DNA of 64,000 nucleotides from Muribaculaceae bacterium (GTDB lineage: Bacteria > Bacteroidota > Bacteroidia > Bacteroidales > Muribaculaceae), in NCBI GenBank assembly GCA_017505535.1, contig JAFVPD010000030.1, positions 248,001-312,000 of the forward strand, written 5' to 3'. Under the pieces are notes generated by a model that saw only the letters and a program-made list of their open reading frames with translations, had not been told where the DNA came from and ran no database searches. Below are positions 1 to 9,572 of the stretch, in pieces; the first letter of the stretch is position 1, and the number at the start of each line of letters is the position of its first letter. The position numbers and the translations under genes were made by a program.

Positions 1-1177
1 CTACGATGTACTTAACTCTGAAGAAGCTCGCGCCGAAGCACAAGGCAACCCAAAATCACTCTATCATATAATCAAGCCTGAAATTGATTTTGCACTAGGC
101 ACAGATGAGCATGACCCATGCGTTTATGACAAAGCGGTTGAAAACTTCAACGCTTTCCAACAGAACGGATGGCTTGTTCAAGACGAAAAAGAACATTACT
201 ATATATATGCTCAAACAATGGACGGACGCACACAATATGGCATTGTTGTTGCCGCCAATGTTGAAGATTATATGACTGGTCGCATCAAAAAACACGAACT
301 CACTCGTCGCGACAAAGAAGAAGATCGCATGAAACATGTGCGCATCAACAATGCTAACATTGAGCCTGTATTTTTTGCATTCCCCGACAATGAAGCGCTC
401 GAACAAATCATTAAACAAGTTACAGCAGAAAAACCTGAATATGATTTCGTAGCGCCCGATGGATTTGGCCATCACTTTTGGGTAATCAGCGATGAAAAGA
501 CTATCGCCGAAATCACTCAACTATTCAGTGAAATACCTTATCTTTACATTGCCGACGGACACCATCGCACAGCTGCCGCTGCACTTGTTGGAAATGAAAA
601 AGCCCAACAAAACCCGGCTCATACCGGAGATGAAGAGTACAACTTCTTCCTCGCTGTTTGCTTCCCTGCTTCACACCTCAAGATCATAGACTACAATCGC
701 GTAGTAAAAGATCTAAATGGACTCTCAAATGAAGAATTCATTGAAAAAATCGAGCAAAATTTCATTGTTGAGAAAAAAGGAACAGAGATTTACACTCCCG
801 CCTGCCTTCATAACTTCTCACTATATCTCAATGGCGAATGGTACTCTCTCACAGCCAAAGAAGGACGATTTAATGACGCAGACCCAATTGGTGTGCTCGA
901 CGTTACCATCTCATCTGACTTAATTTTGCGAGACATATTGGGAATCACCGACCTTCGTAGCGATAAACGCATCGATTTCGTTGGTGGAATACGTGGACTT
1001 GGCGAACTTAAACGTCGCGTTGATAGTGGCGAAATGGCTATGGCTCTTGCCTTATATCCCGTTTCAATGGACCAATTAATGAACATTGCCGACACAGGCA
1101 ATATCATGCCACCAAAAACAACATGGTTTGAGCCCAAATTGCGTTCAGGTCTTGTAATTCACAAACTTAACGACTAA
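1..1177 (+). CDS. DUF1015 family protein (5' truncated)
   Basis: The reading frame is already open at base 2 (first visible residues YDVLNSEEARAEA) and runs to a TAA at 1175-1177, so the true start lies before the window; the ATG at 218 is internal. About 391 residues are visible. The signature YIADGHHRTAAA in the middle third is typical of DUF1015, a family of unknown biochemical function often found beside serine-biosynthesis genes (serC, serA) in Bacteroidota. Those neighbours would lie before this window and cannot be checked. A strong terminator follows directly. The family call is confident; no function is claimed. Confidence 0.85.
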   Translation, partial: YDVLNSEEARAEAQGNPKSLYHIIKPEIDFALGTDEHDPCVYDKAVENFNAFQQNGWLVQDEKEHYYIYAQTMDGRTQYGIVVAANVEDYMTGRIKKHELTRRDKEEDRMKHVRINNANIEPVFFAFPDNEALEQIIKQVTAEKPEYDFVAPDGFGHHFWVISDEKTIAEITQLFSEIPYLYIADGHHRTAAAALVGNEKAQQNPAHTGDEEYNFFLAVCFPASHLKIIDYNRVVKDLNGLSNEEFIEKIEQNFIVEKKGTEIYTPACLHNFSLYLNGEWYSLTAKEGRFNDADPIGVLDVTISSDLILRDILGITDLRSDKRIDFVGGIRGLGELKRRVDSGEMAMALALYPVSMDQLMNIADTGNIMPPKTTWFEPKLRSGLVIHKLND

Positions 1178-1190
1178 TTCTTTTCAATAC

Positions 1191-1227
1191 AAGGGCTATG
1201 AATTTGATTTAATTCATAGCCCTTTTT
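1191..1227 (+). terminator. Rho-independent terminator after the DUF1015 gene
   Basis: A perfect 14-bp stem (1191-1204 with 1211-1224) with a 6-nt loop is followed by a T run to 1227. It ends the transcript of the DUF1015 gene. The next gene starts only 7 bp later. Confidence 0.9.
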
Positions 1228-1233
1228 ATTATT

Positions 1234-1740
1234 ATGAGAATAATATCAGAGCCATACAAAATAAATGCTGAAAAATATTTTAAAGCCATTATGCTCCAAT
1301 GGTTAGGCACATGGTGGTGGGCTATTGCATTACCCATTGCGATACAAGCATTTTTGGCTTTTAGTAATATTGCCTTTCTTTACACATCATTCATGACATT
1401 ATTTCTCATATACCCGCCAATTGTAATGTTTTTATACTATCAACAAGCACTCTCGCCATTATCACGCACCAATACGCTATCAAAACGCGCTATAATATCC
1501 GATGACGGAATTGACATTATATACCATCACGAAGACGAAAATACTAACGCTCCATCGTTAAAGCCGGAACACATCACATGGGATAGCGTAACCGGCGCTG
1601 AATATACTCAACAAAACTTTGTATTAAAATTAAATGGAAGTAAATACCAATTATTTCTTATACCCTATTCATCTATCAACCCCGACGACCAACAAATTTT
1701 CGCCTCATACCTTGACCAAAAATTCAATCATTTATTATAA
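1234..1740 (+). CDS. YcxB-like small membrane protein
   Basis: 168 residues. Two hydrophobic segments lie at about residues 22-48 and 50-70, followed by a soluble C-terminal half (about 80-168) with the alternating pattern of a small beta domain (ISDDGIDIIYHHED, then LKPEHITWDSV). This two-helix plus C-terminal domain layout matches YcxB-like proteins, whose function is unknown. The gene starts 7 bp after the preceding terminator and no promoter motif is evident in that gap, so it may be expressed by read-through or from a promoter overlapping the terminator. The family call is by architecture only. Confidence 0.6.
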   Translation: MRIISEPYKINAEKYFKAIMLQWLGTWWWAIALPIAIQAFLAFSNIAFLYTSFMTLFLIYPPIVMFLYYQQALSPLSRTNTLSKRAIISDDGIDIIYHHEDENTNAPSLKPEHITWDSVTGAEYTQQNFVLKLNGSKYQLFLIPYSSINPDDQQIFASYLDQKFNHLL

Positions 1741-1823
1741 TCAAATAATTACGATTTAATCTCTCGGCGGTATTTTATTTTATAGAACTGTAATAATTAT
1801 GCGTAATATTACAATTTAATTAT

Positions 1824-1831
1824 TAACTTTG
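1824..1831 (+). promoter_or_regulatory. Bacteroidota -7 element (TAACTTTG) for the aminotransferase gene
   Basis: TAACTTTG fits the TAnnTTTG -7 consensus and lies 25 bp before the ATG at 1857. The expected TTTG -33 element is not clear at the usual spacing. Confidence 0.55.
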
Positions 1832-1856
1832 TAGTTTAATTAGAAATAGAAGTACT

Positions 1857-3056
1857 ATGCCAAATATATCACAACGAGGGCAAATAATGCCTGAATCGCC
1901 TATACGCAAGCTCGTTCCGCTATCAAATGCAGCAAAAGAACGAGGTTTGAAAGTATATCATTTGAACATTGGTCAACCCGACCTCCCTACCCCACAAGAA
2001 GGACTTGAGGTGCTCAAGCATATTGATCGCAAAGTACTTGAATATAGTCCGTCGGAAGGGTTATTGACTCTGAGACAAAAACTTGAAAAGTACTATAAAC
2101 GTTTCAACATTAATGTTGACGTTGATGATATTATTGTAACCACAGGAGGCTCTGAAGCTGTATTATTTGCATTTATGGCTTGTCTTGACCCAGGTGATGA
2201 AATAATTGTACCTGAACCGGCCTACGCCAATTATATGGCATTTGCTATATCGGCAGGAGCAAAAATTGTAACCGTACCATCAAGCATTGACGAAGGGTTT
2301 GCTTTGCCTCCTGTTGAAAAATTTGAGGAACTCATAACTCCTAAAACCAAAGGGATCTTGATCTGTAATCCCAATAATCCCACCGGATATCTCTACACCC
2401 AAAAAGAGATGAATCAAATTCGCGACATCGTGAAGAAATATGATTTATTTTTATTCTCCGATGAGGTCTATCGTGAATTTTGCTACACCGGAGCACCATA
2501 CATCTCAGCATTCCACCTTCCCGGCATAGAAGAGCAAGTTGTGTTGATCGACTCTGTATCTAAACGTTATAGCGAATGTGGTATTCGCATTGGTGCAATT
2601 ATTACCAAGCACAAAGAGTTGAAAAAGAATGTCATGAAATTCTGCCAAGCACGACTCAGCCCACCATTGCTAGGTCAAATAGTGGCAGAAGCATCTATCG
2701 ACGCATCGACCGATTATATGCTCATGACATACAACGAATATGTTGAACGCCGAAAATTTTTAATTGACGGCCTCAACAAAATACCCGGATGTTATTCTCC
2801 TATTCCCATGGGGGCTTTTTACACTGTTGTAAGTCTGCCGGTTGATGATGCCGATCGATTCTGCGAATGGTGTTTAAGCGACTTTGAATATGAAGGTCAA
2901 ACCGTGTTTATGGCTCCTGCGTCAGGATTTTATACCACAAAGGGAGTTGGACGCAATGAAGTGAGAATGGCCTATGTGCTCAAGAAAGAAGATTTAGCTA
3001 AAGCACTGAAGGTTCTATCTGAAGCATTGAAAGCTTACCCAGGACGCACAATATGA
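1857..3056 (+). CDS. PLP-dependent aminotransferase, aspartate aminotransferase family (class I/II)
   Basis: 399 residues, full length for the fold-type I family. Visible signatures are the substrate-loop region NIGQPDLPTP (about 37-46), NPNNPTG (171-177), SDEVY (201-205, Asp contacting the PLP pyridine nitrogen), the PLP lysine K236 in SVSKRYSE, and a C-terminal NEVRMAY whose Arg would bind the substrate carboxylate. It transfers an amino group between an amino acid and a 2-oxo acid in the cytoplasm; the exact substrate (aspartate or another) cannot be read from sequence. Its stop overlaps the start of the next gene by 4 bp (ATGA), implying translational coupling. Confidence 0.88.
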   Translation: MPNISQRGQIMPESPIRKLVPLSNAAKERGLKVYHLNIGQPDLPTPQEGLEVLKHIDRKVLEYSPSEGLLTLRQKLEKYYKRFNINVDVDDIIVTTGGSEAVLFAFMACLDPGDEIIVPEPAYANYMAFAISAGAKIVTVPSSIDEGFALPPVEKFEELITPKTKGILICNPNNPTGYLYTQKEMNQIRDIVKKYDLFLFSDEVYREFCYTGAPYISAFHLPGIEEQVVLIDSVSKRYSECGIRIGAIITKHKELKKNVMKFCQARLSPPLLGQIVAEASIDASTDYMLMTYNEYVERRKFLIDGLNKIPGCYSPIPMGAFYTVVSLPVDDADRFCEWCLSDFEYEGQTVFMAPASGFYTTKGVGRNEVRMAYVLKKEDLAKALKVLSEALKAYPGRTI

Positions 3057-4312
3057 AGTTTGAGTTTTTCGTAGCCCAACGATTGCGGCTGAAAAACAGC
3101 TCCACCGGAGGCACTTCACCAAGCATTATTATAGCCATTGCTGGTATAGCAATAGCAATTGTCATAATGATAATTGCTATTGTTGTTATACTCGGATTTA
3201 AACATGAGATCAGAGAAAAGATTATGGGCTTCGATGCTCAAATTACTGTCACATCAAATGAAGCTGTCGGATTTGGGTATAATAATACCAACAATTACAT
3301 AATATTTGACGACTCACTTAAAAATATAATTTCCTCGGCTTGCCCTACAGCCGAAGTATCTCTATCTCTCAAACAACCGGGAATACTAAAAACCGACGAC
3401 AACTTTCTTGGTGTTGTATTCAAAGGTTTAGATTCAAATCATAAATGGGAATTCATTTCTGACAATCTTATCTCTGGCAACATTCCAAATTATGCGTGCG
3501 ACACAACGCACAATCAAATAATCGTTTCTAAAACGATGTCGAAATTGCTCAAACTTGACGTCGGTAGTAAAATTTATGCCTATTTCATTAAAGATGGGAA
3601 TGTAAAAACTCGCAGATTTGAAATTGCAGCAATATATGAATCGCACTTCAATGATTATGACAAACTAATCGCGTTTTCATCTCTACCCACTCTTCAAAAA
3701 ATTAATGACCTCCCCTCTGATGGTGGTTCATGCATAGAATTGAGAGGATTTAAACCCGACGATATAATACCATCAAGCTCGGCGCTGCAAGATTCTATTG
3801 TTGAAGCATGTTACAGCCAAAAATTAAACAATCTCTGCAATGTAACAAACGTGTACCACACAGGTGCATTTTACTTCACTTGGCTTGACTTGCTTGACAC
3901 TAATGTTGTTGTAATTCTTATCCTCATTGCACTCGTTGCCGGATTTACATTAGTATCATGCATGTTTATTATAATTTTGGAACGCGTAAACACTATTGGA
4001 ATTCTCAAAGCTCTTGGGGCAACGAATGCTCAAATAAGAGGAATATTCATAACTTTAACCGAACGGTTAGTTATAATAGGAATGCTCATCGGTAATTTCA
4101 TCGGAATAACATTGACAATATTACAGGAAAAATTCCACCTAATACCGCTCAATCCCGATGCTTACTATTTAAATTATGTTCCAGTTGAATTAAATTGGGC
4201 TCACATTTTATATTTAAACTTGGGTGTGTTGGTATTAACGACTCTTATTTTGGTAATTCCGTCGCAATTAGTATCTACAATATCTCCAGCGAAAACAATA
4301 AAATATGAATAA
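3053..4312 (+). CDS. LolC/LolE-type ABC transporter permease (FtsX family)
   Basis: 419 residues. One membrane helix near the N-terminus (about 25-48), a large extracytoplasmic region (about 50-275), then three C-terminal helices (about 283-307, 330-350 and 385-408) form the MacB/FtsX permease layout. The segment GILKALGATNAQIRGIF after the second helix is typical of the family. Lol permeases release lipoproteins from the inner membrane using a separate LolD ATPase, which is not in this window. The gene overlaps the aminotransferase by 4 bp. The exact substrate is inferred only from family membership. Confidence 0.8.
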   Translation: MKFEFFVAQRLRLKNSSTGGTSPSIIIAIAGIAIAIVIMIIAIVVILGFKHEIREKIMGFDAQITVTSNEAVGFGYNNTNNYIIFDDSLKNIISSACPTAEVSLSLKQPGILKTDDNFLGVVFKGLDSNHKWEFISDNLISGNIPNYACDTTHNQIIVSKTMSKLLKLDVGSKIYAYFIKDGNVKTRRFEIAAIYESHFNDYDKLIAFSSLPTLQKINDLPSDGGSCIELRGFKPDDIIPSSSALQDSIVEACYSQKLNNLCNVTNVYHTGAFYFTWLDLLDTNVVVILILIALVAGFTLVSCMFIIILERVNTIGILKALGATNAQIRGIFITLTERLVIIGMLIGNFIGITLTILQEKFHLIPLNPDAYYLNYVPVELNWAHILYLNLGVLVLTTLILVIPSQLVSTISPAKTIKYE

Positions 4313-4404
4313 ATCTTTTTTGGCACTCTATTTGTTGTAAGATAAAACAGCTCAATGAGTGACAATATAAGTTAACAACAAGCAAACATACCGGAATTTT
4401 TCAG

Positions 4405-4412
4405 TATTTTTG
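4405..4412 (+). promoter_or_regulatory. Bacteroidota -7 element (TATTTTTG) before rsfS
   Basis: TATTTTTG fits TAnnTTTG, 28 bp before the ATG at 4441. The -33 element is not clear. Confidence 0.5.
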
Positions 4413-4440
4413 CAAAATAAATTACTTGAAAATATATTTA

Positions 4441-4800
4441 ATGAACAATAAAACCGACATCGTAAAATTAGTCACTGAAGGAATTCAAGACCGTAAAGGT
4501 CGAAAAATAACACACGTTGACTTAAGTGACATTGAATCAGCAGCAGCTCAAAACTTTGTGATATGCGAAGGGAGCTCAACTATGCAAGTATCGGCAATTG
4601 CCGATAGTGTAAGAGAATATTTACACAAAAATGCAGGAATAAAGCCCTACAACTATGATGGGTATCAAAATTCTCAATGGATTGTAATTGACTATGGACA
4701 CACCTTGGTACACGTTTTTCTCCCCGACGTCAGACAGCATTACAACCTTGAGGAACTTTGGAGCGACGCCAAAATCAACGAAATTCCTGACTTAGATTAA
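4441..4800 (+). CDS. rsfS: Ribosome silencing factor RsfS
   Basis: 119 residues from the ATG at 4441. An in-frame TTG at 4426 would add five residues but is less likely. The family core is visible: DRKGRKITHVDLSDI, the NFVICEGSS strand, GYQNSQWIVIDYG and VHVFLPDVRQHYNLEELW. RsfS binds ribosomal protein L14 and blocks joining of the 30S and 50S subunits, lowering translation when nutrients are scarce. It lies 44 bp upstream of ftsH on the same strand, a common Bacteroidota pairing, so the two probably share a transcript. Confidence 0.93.
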   Translation: MNNKTDIVKLVTEGIQDRKGRKITHVDLSDIESAAAQNFVICEGSSTMQVSAIADSVREYLHKNAGIKPYNYDGYQNSQWIVIDYGHTLVHVFLPDVRQHYNLEELWSDAKINEIPDLD

Positions 4801-4844
4801 TCAACAACCAATCTTAATCATCAAATAAAAGCTTAAATTACGAA

Positions 4845-6869
4845 ATGGACCCGAAATTAAAGAAGCAGCCAACATTTAAATTCAGCATATATTGGATGTA
4901 TGCCATTATCTTTGTATTTATCATTGGCTTTTACTATCTTGACCATAATGATGTAACGAAGGAAGTCAGTTACTCCGAATTTGAAAAATGCATTCTTGAT
5001 GGTGGCGCAAATAAAATAATAGTAGAGTCAAAGTCAGGTGTAGCTGAAGCCTACTTGAATGACTCTATTGCTAAAGAGATTTTCAAACTCAGTGACAAAG
5101 AAACTGCATCGGCCAACAAATACATCATAAAAACAAATGTACCAGCCGATATTAGTAAAAAAATAGACGAATGGCAAGGAGCCGGTATTTTCAAGGGAGA
5201 AGTTGAATATGACCACTCCGGAGGTTTCAGCTCGATTCTATGGACTTTCGGTCCTATTGCATTACTGATTGGATTCTGGATATTTATGATGCGTCGCATG
5301 TCAGGCCGTGATGGAGGTGGCGGTGGTGTATTCAGCGTAGGTAAATCAAAAGCAAAAATTTACGATAAAGACAACTCGGTAAATGTCACATTTAAAGACG
5401 TTGCCGGGCTTTCGGAAGCAAAAACCGAAATAGAAGAAATTGTGGAATTTCTTAAAAATCCGCAACGATACACTGAGCTCGGAGGTAAAATTCCCAAAGG
5501 GGCCCTCCTTGTAGGCCCTCCGGGAACAGGTAAAACATTATTGGCTAAAGCCGTAGCCGGAGAGGCAAACGTGCCATTCTTCAGCATGTCAGGCTCAGAT
5601 TTTGTTGAAATGTTTGTTGGTGTGGGTGCGTCACGCGTACGCGACCTTTTCCGCCAAGCAAAAGAAAAATCACCTTGTATAATCTTTATTGATGAAATTG
5701 ATGCCGTAGGGCGTGCTCGTGGAAAAAGTCCTAACATGGGCTCTAACGATGAGCGCGAAAACACCCTCAACCAATTATTGACCGAGATGGACGGATTTGG
5801 GTCTAATAGTGGGGTAATTATCCTTGCTGCAACAAACCGCGCCGACATTCTTGACAAAGCATTGCTACGTGCCGGTCGCTTCGACCGTCAAATATACGTT
5901 GAATTGCCCGACCTAAACGACCGCGTTGCAATTTTCAACGTGCATCTTCGCAACATTAAAATAGATGATTCGGTTGACGTTGAGCTATTAGCAAGACAAA
6001 CCCCCGGATTTTCCGGAGCCGACATTGCGAACGTGTGTAACGAAGCAGCTCTCATTGCAGCTCGCCAACACAAGAATTCTGTTGAACGACAAGACTTTAT
6101 CGACGCAGTAGATCGCATCATCGGAGGACTTGAAAAGCGTTCAAAAATTACCACCGACGAAGAAAAACGTTCTATCGCAATCCACGAAGCAGGCCACGCA
6201 ACTATTTCATGGCATTTGGAATATGCCAACCCTCTAATAAAAGTTACGATTGTTCCTCGTGGCAAGGCTCTTGGTGCGGCATGGTATTTACCCGAAGAAC
6301 GCCAAATCACAACAACTCAAGCACTTCTTGATGAAATGTGTTCACTGCTTGGAGGACGTGCCGCTGAAGAACTATTTATGGGACGTGTTTCAACCGGTGC
6401 ATCTAACGATTTGGAGCGAGTTACCAAGCAAGCATACGCCATGGTAGTTTATTATGGCATGAGTGAAAAACTCCCCAATGTGAATTATTATGACTCAACA
6501 GGACAAAGCTATGGTTTTACTAAACCTTATAGCGAAGAACGAGCCAAAATGATTGATGATGAAGTTTCACGAATAATAGAGGAGCAATATGAACGAGCAA
6601 AAGATATACTCAGAAAATATGCTGAAGGTCATGCTCAACTCACCGATGTGCTCATCACTCGCGAAGTGATATTCACCGAAGACGTTGAAAGAATCTTTGG
6701 TAAAAGAAAATGGACATCTCGCACTGATGAGATATTGGCAGCCCGCTCTGCTGAAGAAGCCGAAGCAGAAAGAGCCGAAATCGAGCAAAACAAACGTGAC
6801 ATCGAAGAAGCAAAAGAACAACGCAACAACGAGGGCGAACCAACTCCTCCCCCAGTGCCCCAAAAGTAG
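4845..6869 (+). CDS. ftsH: ATP-dependent zinc metalloprotease FtsH
   Basis: 674 residues. Two membrane helices (about 15-32 and 130-149) flank the small periplasmic FtsH_ext domain. A glycine-rich linker precedes the AAA+ module with Walker A GPPGTGKT (224-231), Walker B FIDEID (281-286) and the second region of homology around [20 protein letters not shown]. The zinc protease motif HEAGH is at 447-451. The tail from about residue 635 is rich in Glu, Lys and Asn and ends in a Pro-rich stretch. FtsH degrades unassembled membrane proteins and some regulators at the inner membrane. All catalytic motifs are intact. Confidence 0.98.
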   Translation: MDPKLKKQPTFKFSIYWMYAIIFVFIIGFYYLDHNDVTKEVSYSEFEKCILDGGANKIIVESKSGVAEAYLNDSIAKEIFKLSDKETASANKYIIKTNVPADISKKIDEWQGAGIFKGEVEYDHSGGFSSILWTFGPIALLIGFWIFMMRRMSGRDGGGGGVFSVGKSKAKIYDKDNSVNVTFKDVAGLSEAKTEIEEIVEFLKNPQRYTELGGKIPKGALLVGPPGTGKTLLAKAVAGEANVPFFSMSGSDFVEMFVGVGASRVRDLFRQAKEKSPCIIFIDEIDAVGRARGKSPNMGSNDERENTLNQLLTEMDGFGSNSGVIILAATNRADILDKALLRAGRFDRQIYVELPDLNDRVAIFNVHLRNIKIDDSVDVELLARQTPGFSGADIANVCNEAALIAARQHKNSVERQDFIDAVDRIIGGLEKRSKITTDEEKRSIAIHEAGHATISWHLEYANPLIKVTIVPRGKALGAAWYLPEERQITTTQALLDEMCSLLGGRAAEELFMGRVSTGASNDLERVTKQAYAMVVYYGMSEKLPNVNYYDSTGQSYGFTKPYSEERAKMIDDEVSRIIEEQYERAKDILRKYAEGHAQLTDVLITREVIFTEDVERIFGKRKWTSRTDEILAARSAEEAEAERAEIEQNKRDIEEAKEQRNNEGEPTPPPVPQK

Positions 6870-6888
6870 AATAAAATACTCCAAAAAG

Positions 6889-6929
6889 CCAAAAAGCCAT
6901 GTAAGAGCTATACTCTCATGGCTTTTTGG
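6889..6929 (+). terminator. Terminator after ftsH
   Basis: Thirteen perfectly paired bases (6889-6901 with 6917-6929) around a 15-nt loop, with T-rich sequence inside the right arm. The left arm is preceded by a second copy of CCAAAAAGCC (6881-6890), so two alternative stems can form. Confidence 0.7.
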
Positions 6930-6941
6930 AGTTATAAATCG

Positions 6942-6949
6942 TATCTTTG
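6942..6949 (+). promoter_or_regulatory. Bacteroidota -7 element (TATCTTTG) for the outer-membrane barrel gene
   Basis: TATCTTTG fits TAnnTTTG, 37 bp before the ATG at 6987 and just after the ftsH terminator. Confidence 0.55.
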
Positions 6950-6986
6950 CAACTTGAAAAAACGGTCGAGACTTTTAGACACTGCA

Positions 6987-8243
6987 ATGAAGAGAATTAT
7001 TTTGTGTATCATATTTAGCTTGGTTGTTGTAACAATATATGCACAACACCCCAACTTATTATATCCCGACTCGGTCAACCAAGTGCCGATTTACGTTGAA
7101 CCAGCTCCTCAAGTTACCCCAAAAGCTAAATCAAAAACCGAATACGCCGATTCAATTGAAGTAATACGCAAAACCCCTCAATGGTTTAGAGAATATTTGT
7201 CCTCACTGATAAGAGGGCATGTTGACCGCACTCGCGAGAAAAAAGTAGATATGGGATTCGCCATAACGCCCTCTTATACTCGTGAAGCCGGATTTGGTAT
7301 AGGCGGTGCTGCAACAGGGTTATATCGCATGGATCGCAACGATACACTCCCCAATCCTTCTGATTTTTTTGCCTCAATAAATGCCTCGTTAAATGGGTTT
7401 TATGTATTTACATTTAAAGGAAATAATCTATTTCCCGACAACAAATCCCGTTTATCATATAAATTTGAAATTTATAAAAAGTCTCTCAATTTCTGGGGTA
7501 TAACATCAGAAGAAACTGCTAATAATAGAGTATCACAATACGATAGACGACAGATAGACCTCCAAACGGAATATATTTATAAAGTTAATCGTAATTTTTA
7601 TGCCGGGGTACAAGTACGCAATAATTACACCGATGCGTGCAATGTACTTAATCCCGAATATTTATTAAACGAACGAGCCCAATATTGCGTGAATGGAGTG
7701 GGACTATCGTTTGAATTTGACACAAGAGACAATCTTGTGACTCCCACCAAAGGATTACACATAGCATATAAACCGATGGTATTCCTTAAAGCACTCGGCA
7801 ATGCCGAATCAACATTTTATAGCCACACATTTATAACTAATTATTACCAACGCCTCTGGAAAGGAGCCGTATTGGCATTTGACTGGTACATGAAACTCAA
7901 CAGCTCCTCTACACCATGGACAATGCGCGAAATGATTGCATCTGATGGGGTGAGAATGCGTGGTTACTATATGGGGTCAACAATTGACAACAATCAAATT
8001 GCCTCACAAATTGAATATCGCCAGCACGTCCACAAACGAATCGGATTTACATTATGGGCTGGCGGTGCAACAATCTTCTCTTCTTTTGAGCAACTACATA
8101 AACAAGAAATCAAACCCGAGTGGCTTCACAACTTCGGAGTGGGTCTTAGGTTTGAGTTCAAACACAACGTCAATGCACGCATAGACTACGGATTCGGTCA
8201 AGGCACTTCCGGAATACTCTTTGCCATTGGAGAAGCTTTTTGA
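6987..8243 (+). CDS. BamA/TamA-type outer membrane beta-barrel protein
   Basis: 418 residues from the ATG at 6987. This start is preferred over the in-frame ATG at 6918 because it opens a normal Sec signal (MKRIILCIIFSLVVVTIYA-QHP) and because 6918 lies within the terminator. After a short periplasmic segment the chain is a series of alternating strands ending in phenylalanine (GEAF), as expected for an Omp85 barrel. RMRGYYMG (near residue 325) corresponds to the conserved loop motif (V/I)RGF/Y of Omp85 proteins. No POTRA repeats are evident, so this is a barrel-only member rather than BamA itself. Its substrate is unknown. Confidence 0.78.
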   Translation: MKRIILCIIFSLVVVTIYAQHPNLLYPDSVNQVPIYVEPAPQVTPKAKSKTEYADSIEVIRKTPQWFREYLSSLIRGHVDRTREKKVDMGFAITPSYTREAGFGIGGAATGLYRMDRNDTLPNPSDFFASINASLNGFYVFTFKGNNLFPDNKSRLSYKFEIYKKSLNFWGITSEETANNRVSQYDRRQIDLQTEYIYKVNRNFYAGVQVRNNYTDACNVLNPEYLLNERAQYCVNGVGLSFEFDTRDNLVTPTKGLHIAYKPMVFLKALGNAESTFYSHTFITNYYQRLWKGAVLAFDWYMKLNSSSTPWTMREMIASDGVRMRGYYMGSTIDNNQIASQIEYRQHVHKRIGFTLWAGGATIFSSFEQLHKQEIKPEWLHNFGVGLRFEFKHNVNARIDYGFGQGTSGILFAIGEAF

Positions 8244-8257
8244 TCATTTAAAGCCAT

Positions 8258-8281
8258 ATTGAGATATAGCACTATCTCAAT
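8258..8281 (+). terminator. Possible terminator hairpin after the barrel gene
   Basis: A 9-bp perfect inverted repeat (8258-8266 with 8273-8281) with a 6-nt loop; the T-rich tract lies about 10 bp downstream rather than directly after it. Confidence 0.4.
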
Positions 8282-8339
8282 TCTCAAAATATTTTTCTAC
8301 AATTCTCTAAACCATACCATAAAATCCAGAAAATATCAC

Positions 8340-8347
8340 TATATTTG
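8340..8347 (+). promoter_or_regulatory. Bacteroidota -7 element (TATATTTG) for dnaN
   Basis: TATATTTG fits TAnnTTTG, 83 bp before the dnaN ATG, leaving a leader of roughly 75-80 nt. The -33 element is weak. Confidence 0.5.
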
Positions 8348-8430
8348 TAAATTAAATATTGGCAGATTACGCTCCAGGGCGAAACATCTATCAATCAAAC
8401 GATTAGAAACAATATTAAAAATATAGCGAT

Positions 8431-9561
8431 ATGAAATTCAACGTTCCAAGTAAGACGCTCTACAACTATGTATCGTCAGTGAGCAAAGTAATAAACTCTA
8501 AGAATGCCCTTGCAATTCTCAACAATTTCTTATTTGTATTGCAAGACAACACTCTAACCGTAACAGCATCAGATCTTGAAAATCGACTCACCGCCCGTAT
8601 TCCCGTTATGGAAGTTGAAGGCAGTGGTAGTTTTTGCATTGATGCTCGACGTCTTGTTGACCTCCTTAAAGAATTACCCGATCAAGGCATTACATTTAAT
8701 ATCAATGACAATAACTTAGCAGTCGAGATTACTTACTCAAGCGGAACATACAATCTCATTGCGTTAAGTGGCAACGAATATCCTTCAATCAAAATTGAAG
8801 ATTCAAATGAAGACCACATTGAATTTACTTGCCCAACAGAGCAAATAATCAAAGGTATCGACAACACCCTCTTTGCCGTTGGAAACGATGACCTACGTCC
8901 TCAAATGATGGGGATACTTTGGGATATCAAACCCGACGCAATCACATTTGTAGCAACCGACACTCGTAAACTCGTAAGATATCGCAATGAAATGTCGGCT
9001 CCAGGCGTAGAAGGATCTTGCATATTCCCTATTAAGCCTGCGACTGTAATTAAAAACGTATTCTCAAAAGAGCAAGAAGTAAAAGTTACTATTGAGCCCA
9101 AGAGTGCAACTTTTGAAAGTCCTTCGTTTACGTTCAACTGTCGTTTCATTAAAGGTGTATTCCCCGATTACAACCGCGTAATACCAACAAATAACCCATA
9201 TACTCTCACTATTGATCGCCATTCATTCCTTAACGCAGTGCGCCGTGTAGGAGTATTTGTTGACCCTGGACATGGTCTAGTGAAATTTAAAATCACACCC
9301 AATCAAGTGCTATTAAAAGCCCAAGACAACAACTATCTTACATCAGCATGGGAATCTGTTCCATGTGAATTTACCGGAAGTGAAATGATCATTGGCTTTA
9401 GTGCTCCATATCTCATTGAGATATTTAACACATTAACAACCGATGATATTATCATAAAACTTTCCGACCCAAGCCGCCCAGGCGTATTCATTCCATCAGA
9501 AAATGAAGCCAACGGCGATTTGCTTATGCTATTAATGCCAATGACAGTATCTGATTTCTAA
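8431..9561 (+). CDS. dnaN: DNA polymerase III sliding clamp (beta subunit)
   Basis: 376 residues, standard for a three-domain beta clamp. Recognisable segments include the N-terminal MKFNVPSKTLYNYVSSVSKVI, LPDQGITFNI and GVFPDYNRVIP, and the C-terminal MLLMPMTV that closes the family's polymerase-binding pocket. The dimeric ring encircles DNA and gives replicative polymerase its processivity. The next gene, an epsilon-like 3'-5' exonuclease, starts 11 bp later, so two replication-related genes are co-transcribed. dnaA lies 31 kb away rather than next to dnaN. Confidence 0.97.
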   Translation: MKFNVPSKTLYNYVSSVSKVINSKNALAILNNFLFVLQDNTLTVTASDLENRLTARIPVMEVEGSGSFCIDARRLVDLLKELPDQGITFNINDNNLAVEITYSSGTYNLIALSGNEYPSIKIEDSNEDHIEFTCPTEQIIKGIDNTLFAVGNDDLRPQMMGILWDIKPDAITFVATDTRKLVRYRNEMSAPGVEGSCIFPIKPATVIKNVFSKEQEVKVTIEPKSATFESPSFTFNCRFIKGVFPDYNRVIPTNNPYTLTIDRHSFLNAVRRVGVFVDPGHGLVKFKITPNQVLLKAQDNNYLTSAWESVPCEFTGSEMIIGFSAPYLIEIFNTLTTDDIIIKLSDPSRPGVFIPSENEANGDLLMLLMPMTVSDF

Positions 9562-9572
9562 TAATCGAATAA